From: Dehalococcoidia bacterium
Lineage (GTDB): Bacteria > Chloroflexota > Dehalococcoidia > DSTF01 > JALHUB01
Reading direction: 5' to 3'
Length of the DNA stretch: 64,000 nt
Assembly (NCBI GenBank): GCA_030018455.1
Contig: JASEFU010000006.1
Span: 1-64,000, forward strand
Under the pieces are notes generated by a model, which saw only the letters and a program-made list of their open reading frames with translations, searched no databases and had not been told where the DNA came from. Shown one piece after another: positions 45,323-53,113 of the stretch (position 1 is its first letter; each line of letters begins with the position of its first letter). A program made the position numbers and the translations under genes.

Positions 45323-46117
45323 ATGCTTGGAAATGGCCGCTTCGGACGGCAGAACGGTCACCCCTCGGAGGAAGTTGACGAAGAGGAAAGCCAGACCGGC
45401 TGGCCGGAGAATCTTCGGCGCTACCTCCTCGTCGCCATCGGGTTCGTCGGCGCGGGCCTTCTTGTCGGAATGCTGGATGAGTGGCAGGAAATGCCGCACC
45501 TGGCGTTCTTCAACGCCCTGCTGATGGTGGCGGCAGTAGGCATCTGCGCGGTGGCTCTAAGAACGGCAAGGACAGCGCCCGAGGGTCTTCCCCGGACGGC
45601 AGCGCCGGTCTCGCGCGACACCGTAACGGGGCTGCCCGACGAGCAGTACTTCTGGCTGCGCCTTCGGGAAGACTACCGGCGGGCGCGGCGTCAAGGCATC
45701 CCTCTCTCCCTGACGCTCGTCGACGTGAACAACCTGAGCGCCATCAACGAATCGTACGGGAGAGAATGCGGCGACACCGTGCTGAGGCACATCGGGCGCG
45801 TTGTGGAGTCGAGCAAGCGGGCGTCCGACGTCGCGGCCAGGCTGAGCGACGACGAGATCGCGGTCATCCTCCTCGAGTGCAATCGCGATGGGGCGAGGGC
45901 GTTCGTGCGGCGGCTGGAGCATCTGGTGACCCGGCAGCCGCCGAGCATCACTGTCAGGGGCGAAGCCATCGTCCTGTGGGTCGGCGTATGCATAGGAGTG
46001 GCTTCGGCGCTGGAGGGAGAGGCGAGCGCGGAGGAGTTGATGGCGCGGGCCCGTCACGACCTGGACGTGGCGCGCGAAGAGCGCGATCGGCGTCGTGTGC
46101 GCTGGGCCCGGATCTAG
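45323..46117 (+). CDS. Membrane protein with degenerate GGDEF domain
   Basis: 264 residues from the ATG at 45323 (GGGAGG six bases upstream). Two TM helices (about 30-50 and 58-78) precede a GGDEF-fold domain beginning DTVTGLPDEQYFWLRL. The catalytic loop reads RLSDDEIAVI: both Gly are replaced and Phe is Ile, so cyclase activity is unlikely. SLTLVDVNNLSAINESYG retains most of the Mg/substrate region. It may bind nucleotide or partner proteins. Compare the fully active GGDEF/HD-GYP protein at 13999-15918. Confidence 0.85.
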   Translation: MLGNGRFGRQNGHPSEEVDEEESQTGWPENLRRYLLVAIGFVGAGLLVGMLDEWQEMPHLAFFNALLMVAAVGICAVALRTARTAPEGLPRTAAPVSRDTVTGLPDEQYFWLRLREDYRRARRQGIPLSLTLVDVNNLSAINESYGRECGDTVLRHIGRVVESSKRASDVAARLSDDEIAVILLECNRDGARAFVRRLEHLVTRQPPSITVRGEAIVLWVGVCIGVASALEGEASAEELMARARHDLDVAREERDRRRVRWARI

Positions 46118-46182
46118 GCTGCAGATGGTTCCGTTTGTCGCGCGTGACGGTGGGTGTAGGATACAGAGGCGGAGCCACCGTT

Positions 46183-46734
46183 ATGCCGTCTACGTCCAGC
46201 AATGAGCCCACCGTACTGACCATCGGCCATTCGACACGCCCCCTCGACGAATTCCTGGCGCTGCTCAAGGAGCACGGCGTGACCCTGCTTGTCGACGTGC
46301 GCACCGTCCCCGGCTCGCGCAGGAACCCCCAGTTCAATCGCGACGACCTGGCGCGGGCGTTGGAGAAAGCGGGGGTCCGCTACGCGCACGCCGCCGGCCT
46401 GGGTGGTCTCCGCCGCGCCCGCGCCGATTCGCCCAATGCGGGATGGCGCAACCCGGCGTTTCGCGGTTTCGCCGACTACATGCAGACGGACGCCTTTCAG
46501 GAAGGTATCGCCTCGCTGATAGACGCGGCGCGAAAGGAATGCGTCGCCATCATGTGCGCGGAGGCGCTGCCCTGGCGCTGCCACCGCTCGCTGATAAGCG
46601 ACGCCCTGACGGTCAGGGGTGTGCGGGTCGAGCACATCATGGGGCGGAGGAAGACGCAGCCCCATCGGGTCACGCCCTGGGCGCGCGTGGAAGGCGGGCG
46701 GATCACATACCCGCCACCGCTCGATGCGGACTAG
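46183..46734 (+). CDS. DUF488 family protein
   Basis: 183 residues from the ATG at 46183, eight bases after GGAG. TIGHSTRPLDEFLALLKEHGVTLLVDVRTVPGSR at the N-terminus and CAEALPWRCHRSLISDAL near the C-terminus, with its conserved Cys and His, are the DUF488 hallmarks. The family is small, cytosolic and poorly characterised. It follows the degenerate GGDEF gene by 65 bases and may share its transcript. Confidence 0.9.
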   Translation: MPSTSSNEPTVLTIGHSTRPLDEFLALLKEHGVTLLVDVRTVPGSRRNPQFNRDDLARALEKAGVRYAHAAGLGGLRRARADSPNAGWRNPAFRGFADYMQTDAFQEGIASLIDAARKECVAIMCAEALPWRCHRSLISDALTVRGVRVEHIMGRRKTQPHRVTPWARVEGGRITYPPPLDAD

Positions 46735-46788
46735 AGGGACGGCGCTGCGGCCTCACCCCTAACGGCTTCCTGTGATACGATCGCGAAC

Positions 46789-47682
46789 GTGCGGTCGCCT
46801 GCGTATCTCGTGCTCGCCCTCGGCGTCATCGCCGTCTCGTCCGCCGCCGTCCTTATCCGCGAGGCGGAGGCCCCCGCGCTCGTTATCGCCGCCTACCGGC
46901 TGGGGCTGGCGGCGATGCCCGCGGGCGCGGCGGCCGTCGTCCTGGCGCCGAGGTACCCGTTCCAGGCGCGAAGCCTCCGCTGGCCGCTGCTGGCGGGCGC
47001 GTTTCTCGCCCTCCACTTCGGGTTCTGGATTGCGTCGCTTCAGCAGACTTCCGTAATCACTTCCGTTGTGCTGGTCACTACCAACCCGCTCTTCGTCGGG
47101 CTGGCTTCGCCCTTCCTGCTGAAGGAGAGAGTGGCGAAGGCGACGTGGGCGGGGATCGCGGTGTCGATAGCGGGGGCAGGCGTGATGGCGGTGGAAGACG
47201 TCGGCGAAGGCTGGGGCACGCTGACGGGCGACCTCTATGCGCTGCTGGGTGCGGTCTTCAGCGCCGCCTATCTGATGACGGGCCGGAGGGCGCGCCGAGA
47301 GATGGCGTGGACAGGCTACATCGGCGCGGCCTACACGGCGGCGGCTTTGCTGCTGGTCGCCTCGGTCATCGTTGCGGGCGAGTCCTTCACCGGTTACAGC
47401 GCGAAGACGTTCCTGATGTTCGGGCTGCTTGCCCTCGTGCCGCAACTCATCGGGCACTCGGCGATCAACTGGTCGCTGGCTTACGTCCCCGCCGCCCTGG
47501 TCGCGGTCGCCATCCTGGGGGAGCCGGTGGGCGCGACAGCTCTCGCCGCGTTCGTTCTCGGCGAGACGCCGACGGCGCTGGAGCTGTTGGGGTCGGCTTT
47601 TGTGCTCGCGGGCGTCTACGTCGCCCTCCGGCCGGCGAGGCGCCCTTCGGAAGCGGTGCCGTTGGAACAAGCGGCGACGTAA
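46789..47682 (+). CDS. EamA-family (DMT) transporter
   Basis: 297 residues from GTG at 46789. About ten TM helices arranged as two EamA repeats, the first including GLAAMPAGAAAVVLAPRYPF, ASLQQTSVITSVVLVTTNPLFVGLASPFLLKE and WAGIAVSIAGAGVMA, the second SYNWSLAY-type INWSLAYVPAALVAVAILGEPVGATALAAFVLGE. These transporters export metabolites such as amino acids. Its end lies five bases from the end of the converging USP gene. Substrate unknown. Confidence 0.9.
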   Translation: MRSPAYLVLALGVIAVSSAAVLIREAEAPALVIAAYRLGLAAMPAGAAAVVLAPRYPFQARSLRWPLLAGAFLALHFGFWIASLQQTSVITSVVLVTTNPLFVGLASPFLLKERVAKATWAGIAVSIAGAGVMAVEDVGEGWGTLTGDLYALLGAVFSAAYLMTGRRARREMAWTGYIGAAYTAAALLLVASVIVAGESFTGYSAKTFLMFGLLALVPQLIGHSAINWSLAYVPAALVAVAILGEPVGATALAAFVLGETPTALELLGSAFVLAGVYVALRPARRPSEAVPLEQAAT

Positions 47683-47687
47683 GGTCT

Positions 47688-48533
47688 TCAGGTTGACCTC
47701 TTCCCGAGGAGGAAGAGCAAGGGACACGTCGCTTCGTGCAGCAGCCGCAGTACCACGGCGGCGCGGCCGGGCGACAGGTTGCCGCTCCAGGCGGCGACGA
47801 CGAGGTCGCAGTCGCTCTCAGCGGCGAACTGGATGATCTCGCTTTGCGGGTCGCCGAAGCGCAGCGCTATCTCGACCTCCAGCCCTTGCGGGGCGGGCGT
47901 AAGGGCGAAGTTGCTGCGGAAGAACTCATCGCCCCATGCTTCCATCTCGTAAGGCGAGTGGTCGGAGAAGGAGGGCGTCGCGGGGGCCTTTCCCCGCTCC
48001 GGGTTGCTCTCGATTACGTGGAGCATCAGGAGGCGGGCGTTTGCCTGCTTGGCGAGGCCGGACGCTTCTTTCAGCGCGAAGGCCGCTTCCGCCGTGCCGT
48101 CGAGGGGGACGAGTATGCGGCGCATTCGCCGCAGTCTACCGGTCTGCGACAGGAGGTCGAGGGCCATGCGCACGACGAAGACGGGGCAGGGAGGGTCCTG
48201 CAAGACGGGGATAGTCAGGTGCTGCAGCGTCTCCGGCTCTCCCGTTCCGCCGCGCGTGAGCATGATGATGCTATCGGCGCCGATTTCGCCGGCCACGCGT
48301 AAGATCTCCTGCGCCGGCTCGCCGACGGCGTTCAGCGGCTCCACCTTCTCCGCCCAATCGCCGCTGATGCCCAGTACGCGGAGCACCTTTTGTCGGGGGA
48401 GCGGCTCGGGAGAGACGTACAGGACGCTGATATTCACCTGGCGCAAGTCGGCTATAGCAGCGGCGACGTGCAGGGGCCCTTCCGGGGCTACCGATCCTTC
48501 GAGAGGCAGCAGCAGGCTCTTCTTTGTTTCCAT
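47688..48533 (-). CDS. Tandem universal stress protein
   Basis: 281 residues from the ATG at 48533, whose A is also the last base of the upstream GH65 stop (TAATG), so it is translationally coupled. Two USP-like halves: residues 1-125 (KSLLLPLEGS through CPVFVVRMA) and 140-281 (RRILVPLDGTAEA through CPLLFLLGK). The ATP-binding GxxGx9G[ST] pattern is broken in both halves, so it may belong to the non-ATP-binding type. Coupling to a sugar phosphorylase hints at an energy-stress role; that is inference. Confidence 0.85.
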   Translation of the reverse strand: METKKSLLLPLEGSVAPEGPLHVAAAIADLRQVNISVLYVSPEPLPRQKVLRVLGISGDWAEKVEPLNAVGEPAQEILRVAGEIGADSIIMLTRGGTGEPETLQHLTIPVLQDPPCPVFVVRMALDLLSQTGRLRRMRRILVPLDGTAEAAFALKEASGLAKQANARLLMLHVIESNPERGKAPATPSFSDHSPYEMEAWGDEFFRSNFALTPAPQGLEVEIALRFGDPQSEIIQFAAESDCDLVVAAWSGNLSPGRAAVVLRLLHEATCPLLFLLGKRST

Positions 48534-50779
48534 TACGTACCGCCTTCCTCGCGCGTGGCTCCCCAGTACGTAAGCTGCGGATCGAAGTCGAAGGTCTCCG
48601 CCTCTCCCGTGCCCACTGTCCGCCGCGCCCGGTTGACGCGCACTTCGCACGGTTCTCCCTCCACCTGCAGCGCGAGCGTGCGCGGCCCTACCCTCGCCTG
48701 CACCCGCCGTCTCTGCCAGATGAATGAGAAGTCAATGCTTTCGACCGAGGAAGGGAGGAACGGATCGAACTCCAGGAGGTCGTGCGAGAACTTGAGGCCG
48801 CCGAGTCCGAAGACGATGGCCTGCCACAGCCCGCCCAGCGAGCCGACGTGAATGCCGGTGGCGGCGCCGCGAAAGTCGTTCCCCAGGTCGATCTCCATCG
48901 ACCGCTCAAGATAGAACCGGCAGAGCTCGTCATCTCTCATCCACGCGGCGAGCAGGGCGTGGATCGGCGCGCTCAGGGAACTGGTGTGGGCGGTGATGTT
49001 TTCGTAGTACTCGAAGTTGCGCCGGGCGGAAGCTTCTGTCCACAGGTCGGGCAACAGGAACAGCGCCATGAGGACGTCCGGCTGCTTCACCGCCCGCATG
49101 CGCTGCACGGCGTCGTGTCCGACGGCGATATCCAGGGGGATGCCGGCGCGGCGGTATGATTCGACATCGATCTCGTCCAGGTCGAAGAAGCCGTCGAACT
49201 GGGGGACAACTTCATCCTCGTAGAAGGTACTGCGCACCAGCTTTTCGGCGACCTCCCGCCAGCCCATCGGCTCATCATCCCCGACACCGAGCCGGCGAAC
49301 GAGCTCCCTCGCGCCTCCGGCGTCAACCTTATGGAACCGCTCCAGACAGTTCACGGCCTCGAGCAGCGTCCAGCGGGCCATGGCGTTGGTGTAGGCGTTG
49401 TTACTCACGCCGTTATGGTATTCATCGGGGCCGATAACATTGTGAATTGAGTACGCGCCGCCCTCCGGCGAGACCCTGCTCCTCCAGAAGCGAGCGCACT
49501 CCACGAGTATCTCCGCCCCGTACCGCCGCATGAACTCGTCGTCGCCAGTTGCCTTCCAGTACTGGACGAGGGCGTAAGGGATGTCGGCGGAGATGTGGTT
49601 CTCCTGTTCGCCGTTCAGGATGCGGAGGACGTTGCCGTTAGGGAGGACCGCAAACGGAGGCGTGACATCGTCGCCGGTGTCGGTGGACTCCCAGGCGTAC
49701 ATGGCTCCCTCGTAGCCGAAGCTTTTCGCGCGGTGACGGGCCGCCCCGAGTGTGCGGTATCGGTAGAGCAGGCAGGAGCGGGACGCCTCCTGCCAGGCGA
49801 AGGAAAGGAGCGGAAGGACGAAGATCTCGGTATCCCAGAAGACGTGCCCGTGATAAGCGCGCCCGGAGAGATCACGAGGGCCGACCGAAAAGCGGCCATC
49901 GACAGCCGCGACCGATGAGAGCAAGTGATAAACGGCGAAGCGGGCGGCCTGCTGCAGTCGAAGGTCGCCACCGATCATGACGTCGGCCAGTTCCCAGCGT
50001 TCTTTCCAGACGCGCTGATGATCGGCCAGCACCTCGTCAAAGGCACACTCATGTTCCAGCCCTCCGCCCGTAACCGTCACGATGCGGTTGGCGGCGTTTA
50101 TAACGAGCGGCTCTTCCTTTCTCGCGTTCGCCGCAATGGAGCCGTCGACGGCCCAGGTACGCGCTGCCTTCACCGTCGATTTTCCTCTCAACAGGTGGGG
50201 AGCGGTGAGGTCCTGCGCGCCCAGCACTTCCGTTTCCTCGTCGGCGCTCTCATGGGTGAGTATCACGCCGGTGGGAAAAGAGACGACGACCCGCGCCGGC
50301 TCACCCTCCTCGATGCTGAGCTTCAGCGAGTAGAGGTAGCAGTCCGGGACGGAGGCAGCGGCGACACGAAAGGACTCCCAGCGCCAGCGCCGCCCTTCGC
50401 CGTCGACGAAGACCCAAGTCCGCTTCGACAGAGCTCGTCGCATATCGAGTTCGCGCGCATGGAGCAGCGTTTCCACTTCCGACATCTCCAGCCGCTGCCC
50501 ACCGAGAGTAATGTTCAATTGCGCTGGATCGGCCAGCGTAAGCAGCGTCTGACGAGTGGGCTGGCCAGCAGGAACGTAGATTCCAGCAACGATGAGAAGC
50601 GGGTAGGAAGCGGGGTTTCCCTCCTCCAGCGCGGCGCGCACGCCGAAGTAGCCGTTGGCGACGGAAAAGACGGCCTCGACGCCGCGTTCAGTTAAGGGGT
50701 CAAACCCCTCCGCGACGATACGCCATCCGGCCTCTTCCGCCGTCAATTCAACGGTCTCAGCCGTTACTCTTCTTCTCAC
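48533..50779 (-). CDS. Glycoside hydrolase family 65 phosphorylase
   Basis: 748 residues from GTG at 50779 (GAGG seven bases upstream); the frame is open to 51223 but that extension is Arg/Ser-rich and unlike the family. The start of the N-terminal domain (FDPLTERGVEAVFSVANGYFGVRAALEEG) and the (alpha/alpha)6 barrel are typical. The general acid is Glu453 in IGPDEYHNGVSNNAYTN, and HKVDA-type and WKATGDDEF stretches are present. GH65 enzymes phosphorolyse maltose, trehalose, kojibiose or nigerose to beta-glucose 1-phosphate. No beta-phosphoglucomutase is adjacent, so the substrate is open. Coupled to the USP downstream. Confidence 0.9.
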   Translation of the reverse strand: MRRRVTAETVELTAEEAGWRIVAEGFDPLTERGVEAVFSVANGYFGVRAALEEGNPASYPLLIVAGIYVPAGQPTRQTLLTLADPAQLNITLGGQRLEMSEVETLLHARELDMRRALSKRTWVFVDGEGRRWRWESFRVAAASVPDCYLYSLKLSIEEGEPARVVVSFPTGVILTHESADEETEVLGAQDLTAPHLLRGKSTVKAARTWAVDGSIAANARKEEPLVINAANRIVTVTGGGLEHECAFDEVLADHQRVWKERWELADVMIGGDLRLQQAARFAVYHLLSSVAAVDGRFSVGPRDLSGRAYHGHVFWDTEIFVLPLLSFAWQEASRSCLLYRYRTLGAARHRAKSFGYEGAMYAWESTDTGDDVTPPFAVLPNGNVLRILNGEQENHISADIPYALVQYWKATGDDEFMRRYGAEILVECARFWRSRVSPEGGAYSIHNVIGPDEYHNGVSNNAYTNAMARWTLLEAVNCLERFHKVDAGGARELVRRLGVGDDEPMGWREVAEKLVRSTFYEDEVVPQFDGFFDLDEIDVESYRRAGIPLDIAVGHDAVQRMRAVKQPDVLMALFLLPDLWTEASARRNFEYYENITAHTSSLSAPIHALLAAWMRDDELCRFYLERSMEIDLGNDFRGAATGIHVGSLGGLWQAIVFGLGGLKFSHDLLEFDPFLPSSVESIDFSFIWQRRRVQARVGPRTLALQVEGEPCEVRVNRARRTVGTGEAETFDFDPQLTYWGATREEGGT

Positions 50780-51009
50780 CTCAAGACCTCGAGAAGCCCG
50801 GCAACACCATCTCGAAAAGCGGCTCGTCCGGCGTCGCCGGCCCGTCTGCTCATAGCATACCACGAACGACACGCCTTCGCCGCGGGCGGGCAGAACCGCT
50901 GCGCGCTGTTCCCCGGGCGACGTCTGCCCGGCGGTTGCCCGCCCACGTTCGGACGGCGCCCGAAGGCTTGACGGCGCCACATCGGCCGCAAGATGGGGGC
51001 TGAGCTTCG

Positions 51010-51333
51010 ATGGGAGATCGACCGAAGATACCTGGGAAGGCCATGAGCAAGACGACGCCCACGCGCAAGAAGACGCTCCGCCTGGTGGAGAAGAGCGACG
51101 AACGCCCTCAAGAGACGCGCCGGGCGCGCGCCGACAGGCGGCAGCTCGAGGACGTCGTCGCCGCCGTTTTTGCCCGCTGGCGGGGCCACGAGCCCGAAGT
51201 CGCGATTCTGTCGGCGACGACATTCATTCTCGCAATCGCCGCCATCTTCGCGGGAGCCGACATCCTGTTCACGCTCCTGGTCGTTGCCGTCGCCGCCGTG
51301 GCGGTCTGGTCTCCCTGGCGCCGGCCTCGGTAG
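51010..51333 (+). CDS. Small membrane protein with FARWRGHEPE two-helix module
   Basis: 107 residues (ATG 51010; ATG 51043 possible). A basic N-terminal 50 residues is followed by FARWRGHEPE, two close hydrophobic helices with AGAD between them, and a terminal WSPWR motif. The same module, 37 of 51 residues identical by eye, opens the DJ-1/PfpI protein 144 bases downstream. I do not recognise the module. It looks like a small cytoplasmic-membrane protein with both ends inside. It is divergent from the GH65 gene. Confidence 0.65.
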   Translation: MGDRPKIPGKAMSKTTPTRKKTLRLVEKSDERPQETRRARADRRQLEDVVAAVFARWRGHEPEVAILSATTFILAIAAIFAGADILFTLLVVAVAAVAVWSPWRRPR

Positions 51334-51476
51334 CGCGCCGCGGACCTCCTTTCTCTCGACGTCTCCAGGAAAACGCCTGTTCCCGACTGTCATGCTTCCT
51401 TCACGGAGGCGGCCGCGCCCTTCACGTTCCGTGCACCCTCCGCCAATATTATGTTTAGTGACAATGTGAAAGGAGC

Positions 51477-52376
51477 ATGACATTGCTCGACAAGGCGCGA
51501 GACTTCCGCGCGACGACTTTCGCACGTTGGCGCGGCCATGAGCCGGAGATAGCGATTCTGGCAGTTACGACGCTCATCTTGACTGTCGTGGCCATTGCTG
51601 CGGGCGCTGATCTCCTCTTCACCCTGTTGGCCGCGGCCACCGCCGCCGTCATCATCTGGTCTCCCTGGCGCGGCGCTGCTATAGAAAGCAGCCGAAGGTA
51701 CGAATCTTCGACGCCGCTCGCCAGAGAGCATGATGAGGCGATGTCCGAGCGCCATGGGACCCCGTACGCAGAGGAGGTGGAGGCAATGCAACAAAGAAAA
51801 CCGGCCGTGGGCACGCAAAGGCTCGACGGCCTGCGCGTCGCTATTCTGGTCACAAACGGCTTCGAGAGGGTGGAGCTGACGGAGCCGAGGAAGGCGCTGG
51901 AAGAGGCGGGAGCGACGACGCTGGTCATCGCCCCTCACAGCGGCGAAGTGCAATCGATGGACCACGACGTCAAGGCGGACAAGTACAAGGTCGACATGAC
52001 CCTCGACGAAGCGGACCCCAATAACTTCGACGCGGTCCTCCTACCGGGCGGCGCCTTGAACGCCGATATCCTCCGCATGAACGAGCGGGCCCGCGATTTC
52101 GTCCGCCGGATCAGCGAGTCGGGCAAGCCCATAGCGGCCATATGCCATGCGCCCTGGCTTCTGGTGTCGGCCGGCCTCGTCAAAGGACGGACGATAACCA
52201 GCTTCTTCTCGTTGCAGGACGACATTCGCAATGCCGGCGGCCGCTGGGTAGACAGGGAAGTTGTCCGCGACCGGAACCTGGTTAGCAGCCGCGGCCCGCG
52301 GGATATTCCCGCCTTCAACAAAGAGATGATATCCCTGTTTGCGGAGAGCGCGAGGGCGAGACGCAGGGCAGCGTAG
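51477..52376 (+). CDS. DJ-1/PfpI-family protein fused to a two-helix membrane module
   Basis: 299 residues. The N-terminal 65 residues are the FARWRGHEPE...WSPWR membrane module shared with the upstream small protein. A charged linker (66-115) leads to a PfpI/DJ-1 domain (about 116-295): VAILVTNGFERVELTEPRKALEEAGA, then AAICHAPWLLVSAGLVKGRTITSF with the nucleophile-elbow Cys. PfpI members include proteases, deglycases and chaperones. Start is ATG 51477 or TTG 51483 (better spaced from AAAGGAG). An internal ATG at 51786 with GGAGG eight bases upstream could also give the free soluble domain. Confidence 0.82.
   Translation: MTLLDKARDFRATTFARWRGHEPEIAILAVTTLILTVVAIAAGADLLFTLLAAATAAVIIWSPWRGAAIESSRRYESSTPLAREHDEAMSERHGTPYAEEVEAMQQRKPAVGTQRLDGLRVAILVTNGFERVELTEPRKALEEAGATTLVIAPHSGEVQSMDHDVKADKYKVDMTLDEADPNNFDAVLLPGGALNADILRMNERARDFVRRISESGKPIAAICHAPWLLVSAGLVKGRTITSFFSLQDDIRNAGGRWVDREVVRDRNLVSSRGPRDIPAFNKEMISLFAESARARRRAA
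51773..51788 (+). promoter_or_regulatory. Internal ribosome-binding site and start in the PfpI gene
   Basis: GGAGG at 51773-51777 stands eight bases before an in-frame ATG at 51786. It lies exactly between the membrane module with linker and the PfpI domain, so a second, soluble product of about 196 residues is possible. Confidence 0.45.
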
Positions 52377-52401
52377 ACCCTCCTCGGGGGGAACGTCAGG
52401 T

Positions 52402-52431
52402 CCGAGCGGTGAGCTCGGCCTAGCTTTGTTC
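52402..52431 (+). terminator. Terminator-like hairpin after the PfpI gene
   Basis: CCGAGC and GCTCGG form a six-base stem with loop GGTGA, followed by CCTAGCTTTGTTCT, a broken U-tract. It sits 26 bases after the PfpI stop, between convergent genes. Confidence 0.4.
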
Positions 52432-52456
52432 TCGGCGGAAGGCGCGAGGCGTACCG

Positions 52457-52999
52457 TCAGGCCGCCCGGCGGCGGGCCTCGGGTTCGATCCACCGTTCGC
52501 CCGGGATCACGCCTATCTTGTGCCGGTAGGCCAGCTCGCCGCCGAGCCAACCTGTGACGAGCAGGATGGCGACGATGGCGGACGAGAGGCCGACCCCAAC
52601 CGGGGCAACGGCATCGGCGCGGTCGTCGAGGCGGATCAACCAGTTCGCCAGCGCCAGCCCCAGGACGGTACCATTGCCCAGGAAATGCACCCAGCCGCTG
52701 AGAATTCGCGCACGGGGGATCGTCAGGAAATCGGTCAGTCCGAAGACGGCGGCAATCGCTCCCGTCACAAGCCCGGCGCCCACGAGCCACTGCGAGGCCC
52801 TCGCCCAGAACCCATCGTCGGTTACCATGAAGGCGGCGTCCGAAGCCAGGGCGCTGACCAGGAACGCCACGGGAAAGAGAACGAAGAATGGGTGAAGGGG
52901 GTGACCGGACAGGGCCGCCGTGCTCCTCACACCCCTGATCTCGCCCTCCCTCCTGCCGCCGGGTCCTTCGCCGAATTCAGATGCCATCATTCTGCGCAT
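52457..52999 (-). CDS. DUF2231 membrane protein
   Basis: 180 residues from the ATG at 52999 (GGAGGGAG just upstream). The N-terminal GHPLHPFFVLFPVAFLVSALASD is the DUF2231 signature, with two His in the first helix. Four TM helices in total; FGLTDFLTIPRARILSGWVHFLGN follows the second and carries a third His. The family is a four-helix membrane protein, proposed to bind haem or metal in some reports; no function is shown here. The longer frame to 53089 adds no family residues. Confidence 0.85.
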   Translation of the reverse strand: MRRMMASEFGEGPGGRREGEIRGVRSTAALSGHPLHPFFVLFPVAFLVSALASDAAFMVTDDGFWARASQWLVGAGLVTGAIAAVFGLTDFLTIPRARILSGWVHFLGNGTVLGLALANWLIRLDDRADAVAPVGVGLSSAIVAILLVTGWLGGELAYRHKIGVIPGERWIEPEARRRAA

Positions 53000-53113
53000 A
53001 CGGCTCCCTCCTCCCCTCGCTAGCCACCATTTAATTTTAGTCCCGCCGGTTTTCAGACCGCCTTTCACCACACGGGCAATCTCTATCAAAACCGTTTAAG
53101 GACTTAGCGCCGG

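Noticed and set aside
50780-51223. 148-residue N-terminal extension of the GH65 enzyme
   Set aside because: Arg/Ser-rich sequence unlike GH65; GTG at 50779 with GAGG at good spacing gives the normal family length.
52480-52510. tRNA T-loop-like GGGTTCGATCC
   Set aside because: It lies inside the DUF2231 gene and no acceptor stem or anticodon arm can be folded around it.
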